Source: Tigriopus japonicus
Taxonomy: Eukaryota > Arthropoda > Copepoda > Harpacticoida > Harpacticidae
Direction of reading: 5' to 3'
DNA length: 64,000 bases
Assembly (NCBI GenBank): GCA_010645155.1
Contig: CM021316.1
Location: 11,032,119 to 11,096,118, forward strand
The position numbers and the translations under genes were made by a program. Positions 53,219-61,392 of the stretch are shown here, in pieces. Below the pieces are notes generated by a model. It did no database searches and was not told the origin of the DNA. It worked only from the letters and a program-made list of their open reading frames with translations. The first letter of the stretch is position 1. Each line of letters starts with the position of its first letter.

Positions 53219-56200
53219 GTAAGATTGATGGAATCGGAGAATCGAAAACGATATTTTATCCGTTCTTGTAACAAGCATTAGCGTGTCTGGGACGCGTTAA
53301 GAAAGCGGCAACAACCACAACGCACTGGTTTTGAAGTTGCAGTAACGGGAAGAAGTCACATTTGCTTTCCTTGAATCATGAGTCCCTTTTCTACAGTTTT
53401 TTTTAAGTTTTTGCGCCTTATTTTCTGAACTTAGAATCTATATCTCAATCAAATCATAGAAACAGCAATCTCACAACAACCTCCATGGTTTAGAATCGTA
53501 AAAGATTCCCTGAATTGGTTATCTATTGATTGTGATGAATTGTCATCACAGTGCAAGAAAATTCGAAAAGGCAAGTGATGAAATTACCTCTTTCCGACAC
53601 ATGATACAAGTTTCTGGTTGTTAATAACCTGTTCATTACTTCACAATTCATGAGAAAACTTTGTCATGAGTGACGTGACAAAAACATGCGACAACTCTGT
53701 TAATTTGTTCCCAAGCTCGATCCGTGGTGGTCTAGCTAAAATAGGAGAGAAGACCTCGGAGTCTTGGCGCACTTTAATTAAAGGTCCCTGTGACATAATT
53801 AGCTGCTGGAATCAAGAGGAGAGAGCCATTACATCTAAGAAGGCCTAGATCTAAACCGAGGCCATGGGGGATGGTTACAATGTCACTAATCCCTGTGTAC
53901 CTTTCATACTCTTACTTAGGAAAGAAATGCGGAACAGCTTCAACTCGCTTATTGTGGTGTTAACTGTGATAGATTCCGTGTTTTGCGTGCTCTTGGTTGC
54001 GGATTACAGCTTTGCCAAGGCTTTTGAAATGCACACGGTGTTCTACACATTATTATATCCCTACTTCATCTATCCCTTCATAAACATCATGCTGAGTGCA
54101 TCCATCTTCATGACGGTGATCTTGGGATTAGAGAGGTAAGTCGTATTTCCACTTACTCAAACTTGAGGCATAACCTTGCATCTATGTGACAGTGTATTTA
54201 AGATGAGACAAGATACTTTGATGCCCTTTTGGAGCTTTTTAACCCATGAAAGCCATGATATCTTCATGCATCTTGGCCCTATTCTTGGAATTGAGACAAG
54301 GATGACATTGGCAAGAAGATTTCCATCCATCACTGCAAACACTTATATTGAATGAACACTCGGAAAAAGCTGTGGTCTCTTATCTTTAGAATGTATACAA
54401 AAGAAATGGATTGACACTTACAAAAAGATTACTGTCTCCAACATGAAGAATGACGCTTGTAATATATGTTTGGCTAACTTACCAATGATAGAGCATCCAT
54501 CCTCTTCAACTTACATGTTTTGTGGGTTTTCAATCAACTGAACTGTTCTGTTCAATTGTTGATTCTGAGTGAAAGCTAATTCAAAATGTGAATGCGCTGA
54601 ACAACTAAGTTTTACCCTAAGAGGATCAGTAAGCCAGTTAGAGGTACACTTTACAAACTATGCACTATTCTTAAGACAGATTCACTTCCCTGGAACTTTT
54701 AACTTGTTTCTTGAGGCTGCGGCATCATTGTCATGGCTCCTTACTTTTTCCTTTAGTGAACCTTTAGGCCACTTTCTTCAACAAACTTCTGAATTGGCCC
54801 TACCTTAAGGGGCATGCTACTCACGTTCGTCTTTCTTCCATTCATCCAACCAAAACAGTCAATAAAAAAAGAGCGTGATAAAAGGAAAGGCAGGAGCATT
54901 ACTTCCATTAAGTCTGCTATACTTGTCACTCCAAGTCAGACGAAATAGTGGGAAGAAATCAATTTCAGTGGGCTTTTTTCTCCTTAATTATGGGAACAGT
55001 TTGCTTTCACCCACGCAACCCTTTACATTTTATAATGACAAACTCGATTTAGAGGGTCGTCAAAACCACAGATAGCGTCATCTGGAACGGACATTTAACC
55101 ACAGTCTCATCTAGGAAGTCTTTCAATTTGAGTCTCCACATTAGTGAAGATCGCGTGCCACGAATGCTGTATTTTGGGAACATGGGCAAAGACAATTGAC
55201 GCGATTGTTCCATTTTAGGTATATTGCCGTGTGCTTCCCGTTGCTTCACAGAGACTTGGCCTATACTTACTCGGTTAGCGTGCGGGTATTTGCTTACACG
55301 GTACCAGTCATCATTATCTCCATCATTGTCAACATCCCCAAGTTTTTGGAGACAAAAATCGTGGTGGAAAACAACGTTACTCCAATTGATGATGAATCTT
55401 ATGAGGAAGCAGCTCTTCAAGATGATGACTATCGCGTTGAAGACGATGTCATGATGAAAGACCGACGCGTTATGTCATACCTCACCTACACAATTGACGT
55501 CACAGACCTGAGGTAAGAGTGCTTCAGCCATAAAGGACCTGATTTGATAGCTCCACAAGAGGAGCAAAATGTTCCTCTTGACCTTTTAGTGAGTTTCAAG
55601 CCAGAGTTGTAAGACACGAGCGCTTTTTCCGTTAGTGGAACAAGGACACCGCAAACAAGGTGTTAGCAAGTTGAGACGCTTCAGGCATTTATTTTGTAAG
55701 ATGAGTTCAAGTTACCGGAAATTTCCTTGAAAAATGATTGAACGTACGGTAGAATTGTTCCTGAATACTGAAGACTTTTTACAAAGCTTTTTGGACAGTA
55801 TAGTACCTTTTTATCGTGCCACAAAATTGTTGACAATATCATGCGTCACGAACAATATGTAAAATGATATTACTCAAGCAACATGTTCCACACTAATCCA
55901 AATGCGCAGAAACCATCAGTTTACTGAGGCATGCGTTTGGAATGAAAAATGTTCTTGGGAATTCCTGTCGCATCTCCACTTAACAATACAGGTCCCTCTA
56001 GAAGAGCATATTTTGAATGGAGGCTCACTGAAGATCTCCTTTTCCCCGTTCCAGAAACAATCCCATCTACATCAAGTATTACATGAATGTGACCCGAACA
56101 GTCCTTCTTGGAATCATGCCTTTCATCGCCTTGATCTTCTTCAACGTGAAGATCTACTTGAGATTCCTACTCACGAGAGGTCGCTACACCAGAAGTAATA

Positions 56201-58836
56201 GCAATAGTTCTCAGGTAAGAGCGGAGAGATGCGAAGTTTTCTATTGTATGTTTGCTTTGTTGCAAATAGCAGATTCCATCCGAAAACTTCAACAACAAAA
56301 CCAAGATTATATGCAATGTTAAAAATGGTATTAGCTAATTTGAAACAATTGTAGTTTCAAGAGGCAAAAAGTAATTGAAACTAACCTTGCTGGTTCTATT
56401 TTCAGGCCAAGGATTTGCAACTAGCCATGATTCTAGTTTGCATTGTATGCATGTTTTTCGTCACAAATCTACCTCGACTGCTCTTAAATCTTTATGAGCT
56501 ATTCAATGTGGACCTGCTTATCAAGTGCGGTGATAACTTCTGGCCTCCAGTGTGGTTCATGTGTATGACCTCGGTCAACCATCTCCTACTCGTACTTAAT
56601 TGTATCATGAACTTTGTGGTGTATTGCTTCTTCAATGACGGCTTCAAAAGAGTCATTCTTAAGATGGTTGGACAAAAGGTGGAATCCAGGAACACGTCGC
56701 AAGGCCAAATGTCACAAGGTATGTCACACATAACAATTATTTGGAACCCTGAATGTTTCGGAAAGGGAAGAATTGAGGAAGAGAAAACGGAAAAGCCATG
56801 AGAAATAAGCACGTGCCCCTCTAAATAGTTCAAGTAATACTTCACTTAAACCATCAAAGACAATGTATATAAACATATTCACCTCTTAATGATGGATGTC
56901 TGAACAACATTTGTGGCTAAGTCATTGCTAATCTTGATGTCCATTTAAAGCATTAAACCTTTTTTTACTTCAATGTTTGGGGGCAAAATATTGGAACTGT
57001 TTTCATTCAAGTATTAGCAAATCTTGGCCTCAAATGCTGAAATCTATTGCATGAAACTCCCCTATTGTGTTGTCTCGACTTTCGAATTCTGTTTTAGTTA
57101 CAGGGATATCGGAAACCCAGAGGGCTGCACATCACATTCAGCTAGCACTTTTAAATCCTTCCACAATGAATGAAGATCAAGATCACGGCAGAGCGCCGAC
57201 ATTAGCCCAAAATTCGTCAGGCTTCTGAAGGTATTCAAATGAGGTTTTCGGCGTTAGGGGCAATCATTTGACTCTTGATGTCCATTCATCTAGTATGTTT
57301 GCAAAAACCTGACCTGAACCAAGAATGAACCAAAGAGGCCCTTTTGTTCCAGTGTTTGTTAGCAAACTACTGTAGAAAATTTGCAAATATGTGGATTGAA
57401 TTTGTCTGCGTTTGCATGTTCAAAACGTGTTGTATCCTTCTAAGGTGTCTAGAGTCTAGACTACTGGATGTCAGCTGTTTATAGAGTAGTTGGTATTGGT
57501 TTGGTAACCACTAGTGATGTGACTTGGTGTGTTGGGCAAGCTTTTTTGCGCGAGGTCGCAAGGTAGGGTCACCTAATGGAGATTTCGTATTGTGCTCAGC
57601 TATATCAGCAAACACAAATTTGAGTGTCATTTGCAACCCTGTTCAGAAGTCACAAAAGTTAGGGACGCCGTTCCGTTCTCCTTGATAAAAAACAGGTTTT
57701 TGAAGATTGGTAAGCAAAGCCGAATACGATTTCACAAAGGTCGATTGGCGACACTACCTTACGACCTCGCGCAAAAAGCTTGCCCAACACACCAAGTCAC
57801 ATCACTAGTAACCACTCACTCGGTCATCCTACATCTGGTAGTCGAGATATCTACAAGTCACCTGTTGCTGTCAAGTCTTGTATTGTTAGATGTTTGAGAA
57901 TCAGAGCCATGGTTAATAATCTATCTTCAAAATTAATCTTATTCGGGGGCTTACTAAGGCTTGCATAAAGTTGCTACCATTTGACCTAAAGATACAGTTC
58001 TTTAAAACCAGATTTGCAATTTATTTGCCTGAGTCAATTAATTTGACGAAAACCAAAAGCCAGATTGCAAAAAGTGGCTTTTAATTTTAATATGCCAAGA
58101 TTGGCCAATACTAGCTCAAATATGTCCATAAAAATGAAATCTATGTTGGTTTAATATTGTAGTGATTAAAACCCAGAAAAAACTCCTATGTTTGATGCAT
58201 TTTGCAACTTTGGTTGAGCCTAATTACTCTATTACTTCAACATTTACGTTCATGAACAAAGAGTTTGAAAACATTCAAATAGTAAACAATGTCCAATTAT
58301 GCATGTCATCTTTATCTAATAAGGACCTTCAATCATCTCAATGTGGTACATTCTTTATACATAAGTGTTTATGGCATCGAGAAACCTACTGTAATATTGG
58401 TTAGTATGTAGGCTTGATTTCTGCATGAAGTCAAGCCAATGACGGGTTTCTAAGTTATCTCATGACTCATCTGAGCAACATTCAAACATTCGGAGCCAAG
58501 GCCTAATCAAAAATCCTTTTGTATTTCCTAGGTCCGGACCATCGTGGCCATTTGGATGGTCGAGCCCCACCGCCTCCATCTTTGGTCAGCCCCCGGCGTC
58601 TTAATGAAGGCCACGATAACAATCATCCTCATCAGTACGCTATTGTGGTGGCCAAGCTGAGAAATCCCGAAGAAATTTCCGGCGCATCCTCGTCAAGTCC
58701 TGGCCAAATTGTTCCTCATTTGAGTCCAACCACGGTATTGTCTCACAAATACAACATTGCCGCAGTAGCTGCAGTCAAGGATCAGGGTTGCCAGAATTTA
58801 AACAATAATCTACGTGTGGAGACAACAACGTTTTGA
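52923..58836 (+). CDS. FMRFamide-receptor-like GPCR (6 exons, 527 aa)
   Basis: Six exons (52923-53218, 53920-54135, 55219-55512, 56055-56214, 56406-56718, 58532-58836) join in frame to 527 codons. The extracellular N-terminus has three N-glycosylation sequons (N22, N33, N42). TM1 is about 76-97, TM2 105-128, TM3 140-165 with ERY at 170-172, TM4 190-212, TM5 278-302, TM6 328-349 and TM7 371-396. Family hints are LGLERYIAVCFPL after TM3, FFVTNLP in place of CWxP in TM6, and NFVVY (391-395) in place of NPxxY. These recall the insect FMRFamide receptor group. Extracellular loop 2 is long and acidic. The tail ends RVETTTF, a possible class I PDZ ligand. The likely ligand is a neuropeptide, but which one cannot be told. 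Two in-frame ATGs are adjacent at the start; the first is used here. Confidence 0.85.
53920..54135 (+). CDS. GPCR exon 2: TM2 and TM3
   Basis: The acceptor is TTACTTAG and the donor GTAAGT. Encodes KEMRNSFNSLIVVLTVIDSV (TM2 start) through SASIFMTVILGLE, with the arginine of the ERY motif split by the phase-2 intron. Confidence 0.85.
55219..55512 (+). CDS. GPCR exon 3: TM4 and acidic extracellular loop 2
   Basis: The acceptor is CATTTTAG and the donor GTAAGA. Encodes YIAVCFPLLHRDL, TM4 (FAYTVPVIIISIIVNIPKF) and a long loop rich in Asp and Glu (residues about 215-265) with no cysteine. Confidence 0.84.
56055..56214 (+). CDS. GPCR exon 4: TM5 and intracellular loop 3
   Basis: The acceptor is GTTCCAG and the donor CAG|GTAAGA, phase 0. 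Encodes NNPIYIKYYMNVTRTVLLG, MPFIALIFFNVKIYLRF and a basic/Ser/Asn-rich loop. Confidence 0.84.
56406..56718 (+). CDS. GPCR exon 5: TM6 and TM7
   Basis: The acceptor is TTTTCAG and the donor G|GTATGT at 56719. Encodes LAMILVCIVCMFFVTNLPRL, then LLLVLNCIMNFVVYCFFNDG, then GFKRVIL. If the donor is not used, the frame runs on to a stop at 56799-56801 and gives a short alternative tail (...RIEEEKTEKP). Confidence 0.84.
57460..57845. mobile_element. Outer TIR element (CTACTGGATGTC), split by a MITE
   Basis: The left end CTACTGGATGTC, followed by TTGGTTTGGTAACCAC, is an imperfect inverted repeat of GTAACCACTCACTCGGTCAT and ACATCTGGTAG at the right. It is interrupted by 57514-57805, whose TA duplication can be seen within the host sequence. 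Related to the small element at 20064-20206. Confidence 0.6.
57514..57805. mobile_element. GTGATGTGACTTGG MITE with 53-bp TIRs
   Basis: The left end GTGATGTGACTTGGTGTGTT and the right end AACACACCAAGTCACATCAC begin inverted repeats that stay nearly perfect for about 53 bases (through GGGCAAGC and GCGCGAGGTCG). TA flanks both sides. Only 292 bp, with the best-conserved long TIR in the window, so probably a recent insertion. Confidence 0.9.
58532..58836 (+). CDS. GPCR exon 6: cytoplasmic tail
   Basis: The acceptor is TTTCCTAG; the phase-1 entry matches exon 5. Encodes PDHRGHLDGRAPPPPSLVSP, a His/Asn segment (GHDNNHPHQY) and the end RVETTTF with TGA at 58834-58836. The preceding 1.8-kb intron contains the nested MITEs at 57460-57845. 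Confidence 0.75.
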
Positions 58837-59129
58837 TGAGTCAAAACATCAAGAATACATTCCATTTGAAGGAAGCCAGATCTACACACGTGGTATACAC
58901 GTAGAACTGATCCTGTGGCAGTGGAGAAAAAATGCTTCTCCGAACCATTCACTCTCTGTGATAATCAACGTCATATTGGAAAAAGAATCTTCATATGTGA
59001 GAGATAAATTTCGGAACTCAGGTTTCGGAAGATTGATCGTTAAAAAGAGGTTTAATACCGGTTAATATGTTACAGTCTTGTGATCGTTGGAACCGATGTA
59101 TTTCTTTCTATATTTTTTGCGCGTTGAAG

Positions 59130-59135
59130 AATAAA
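59130..59135 (+). terminator. GPCR poly(A) signal
   Basis: AATAAA 294 bases after the GPCR stop and 63 bases before the end of the convergent acetyltransferase coding sequence. Confidence 0.55.
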
Positions 59136-59197
59136 TAACCCTGTCGAAAACATCCCTCTTCATTGAAGGGGACAAAAATAACCGATGTTTTTTCTAA

Positions 59198-59394
59198 TTA
59201 TTCACGAGAGCTTTCGACAGAATTAGACTCTGTTAGCTCCACGATAACTTTTTGGATATTGTGAGTCCAATTGAGAAATGGCAATGGGAATGAGACTGAC
59301 ATGAGAGACAGTGGTTTGCGGTCAATGCATTGGAACCCACTTCTCTGAAACAATCGGATCCCTTCGTCTTGAGCGTCTAAAAGAGTGGCTCTCA
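59198..59394 (-). CDS. Acetyltransferase last exon
   Basis: The acceptor is CCCATCAGAG; entry after the second AG keeps frame. Encodes MRATLLDAQDEGIRLFQRSG, F, then CIDRKPLSLMSVSFPLPFLN and an Asn/Glu/Ser-rich tail. The stop is at 59200-59198. Confidence 0.74.
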
Positions 59395-61392
59395 CTCTGA
59401 TGGGTATCTAGAACGATAAAGCATGACCATTCATTACTTTGTTTCCCTGTCTTGTCCAAAAGGGATTACAAGGAATTGAGTACTTTTCCTGCGAGTCATT
59501 AGGTGAAATTATGTCGAAATAAAAAAGCAAGGGAGACTTTACTTTCTTTAACTTTTTTCTTGAAGCAAAGAGGGAAAGAGGTTCTTGACAGCAGGAATAT
59601 TTTACATCTTGTTTTCATTCAGATCTTAGAGGTTTCATTTTCAAGAAATCCTCAATAAGCAAAAGAGAAAAGAGTCTTTCCTTTTCCACCTTTGGCTTGT
59701 CACTGTAGTACTGGCCATCAAATCCTGAGTATTTTAGTGAATATATTATATTAAAATATTTTTGTATTCACTTATAAGAAACAAGAGATGGAAAGTGCTT
59801 TCAGCCGAAATGTTGGTTTCATTTTGGGTTGTGCCCACCAAAACGGAGCCACTACAAAGAATGCAATTTTGGAAGAAAACATATTCTAGTCAATCATTAC
59901 TTCAGATTTATCAAAATTCGTTGGTTGTTCTACATTTTCCTATTTCAATTAGAATTTTAAATTCAAGCATGAATGTAAATACTTTTACAGCTTTCAGTCT
60001 CAGTTTTGGTTAAACCCTCTTTAGACCAAAACTTTTGGTTAAGAGACCCCCTATCAGTGCATCACTACTTATAGATATACACTGACCACTGATAATCATT
60101 TATAAGGGTTTTTTGTCTCATCAAGAACCTGAAAAAAAAGTCAGAAAATTAGTCTCCTTTGTTTTCTGTCACTTTATAATAGGTCAGTTGTTGAGGACAT
60201 CTGCAAGCATAGCGGAAGCATAACAGAATCTTAATGAGACAAAGTAGAAATAACCATGATTGAGTAGGGTCTCCAAATATAAGCTTCATTTTTCAATCGC
60301 AAAAACGCTGCTTGCGCACTGAGACTTTACTTGAGCATGGCTATTTTGACTGTTTCTTAATATGCTTCATCTTTGCTTCTACTATACTTCCAAAAGCCCT
60401 CAGCAACTCATCTAATAGCACCTTTTGATGTTGACAAGGTAGCGAACCACTTCCCAACGTTTTAGTGTACTTTGATCCGTTTTTGTTTCCAATTCCTTTA
60501 AGTCTATCAATATAACAGCTTCAAACCAGACGTTTCTTCCCAAACTTACTCACTTTCTTGCTTGCTTTTGGCAGGTTTTCGATGGCATGTTGAACTAGAT
60601 GAGCCCCCAAACCAATGCCACGATAGTTGGGTTGAACACAAAGATGGCTGATTTCCATGATCATTCCACTCTCGTCGTCCTTTCTATTTCCGTCAAGGCC
60701 ATTCAAAGTGGTTCTTTTCAGGGCCACGGTTCCCAATACGCGATCTTTCTTTTCTTTCTTTGCATCTAAACCATCTTGAAGGACAAACCAAAACTTTGGT
60801 CAGAACAAAAGATCAGACTTACTCTAGATGAGAGCATCCAATCAAATACAGGCAAAGTAAGGACCTTCTAAGTACCTTTCATAACAGCCACGAAGAATTT
60901 ATTAGGTTCTTGCGTCCAATATTTGAGTTGGTAGTCGGTCATATTGTCCACGAGGCCTTGCCTGAAGGAAAATTCATCATCAATGTTCTACTACATTCAT
61001 GTGATTTTGTCTGCCATATTGAGGGCCTTTTCTTAGCTACGTCAGCATTTTCATAGACAAGCCAAAGTACAAAGCCTCAAAATACATCACTTCATGGTAG
61101 ACTGGTCACCTCACACTTCATGATTATCTTTACTTCAAAAGGTCTCACTTTAAGTTAATGAACAAGAAATCGAACAGAATTTGAGTCGCTAAGCAAACTA
61201 ACGAGCTTATTAACCAAATTAAATGGTTCAAAGTCTTTCCCAACAGCAAGCTCAATCGAACACTTAAGATGATATTACTTTCAGGCCCAATTTTACTCAC
61301 CACATTGGCAGCCAAAAGACGCCCATAAAGATGATTCCCATTACGGCAAGCTCATAAAAGACGCTCAAAATGATGGGCCATGGCAATGGAAG
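59198..61392 (-). CDS. GNAT acetyltransferase, membrane-anchored, NAT8/camello-like (3' part)
   Basis: Four minus-strand exons (61392-61301, 60961-60876, 60774-60550, 59394-59198) join in frame to 199 codons plus TAA. The first encodes a hydrophobic segment (residues 4-28, LPWPIILSVFYELAV..) as expected for the membrane hairpin of NAT8-like enzymes. Then come FFVAVMK, VLGTVALKR and the acetyl-CoA motif CVQPNYRGIGLGAHLVQ (105-121, Q/RxxGxG/A). Residues VMRATLLDAQDEGIRLFQRS and GF form the closing GNAT strand and helix. Such enzymes acetylate amino groups of proteins, peptides or amino-acid conjugates, usually at the ER. The N-terminal exon with the start was not found; it may lie upstream in 61393-64000 or beyond. 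Confidence 0.78.
59784..60065. mobile_element. GTGATGGACC-type MITE, diverged copy 7
   Basis: The left part has GAGATGGAAAGTGCTTTCAG and CCGAAATGTTGGTTTC. The right part has GCTTTCAGTCTCAGTTTTGG and ends GTGCATCAC followed by TA. About 280 bp, inside the last acetyltransferase intron. Confidence 0.6.
60550..60774 (-). CDS. Acetyltransferase exon: acetyl-CoA binding motif A
   Basis: The acceptor is GTCCTTCAAG and the donor A|GTAAGT (60549-60544). Encodes a Lys-rich insert (KKEKKDR), VLGTVALKR, MEISHLCVQPNYRGIGLGAH and ENLPKASKKV. A GTGAGT four bases upstream is an alternative donor but does not keep frame with the last exon. Confidence 0.8.
60876..60961 (-). CDS. Acetyltransferase exon: start of catalytic domain
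   Basis: The acceptor is TTCCTTCAG and the donor G|GTACTT. Encodes QGLVDNMTDYQLKYWTQEPN and KFFVAVMK. The aromatic-Val-Ala strand is the usual first strand of the domain after the membrane hairpin. Confidence 0.75.
61301..61392 (-). CDS. Acetyltransferase exon: transmembrane segment
   Basis: On the minus strand it follows CTTTATTCCAG and ends before GTGAGT, leaving in phase 2 inside a tryptophan codon. Phase 0 at its 5' end. Encodes a hydrophobic segment with PLPWP at its start and GVFWLPMW at its end. Confidence 0.68.

Noticed and set aside
60544..60553. GTGAGT at 60553 as donor of the acetyltransferase exon
   Set aside because: It puts the last exon out of frame, whereas GTAAGT at 60549 with the acceptor before 59394 restores the GNAT C-terminal motif.
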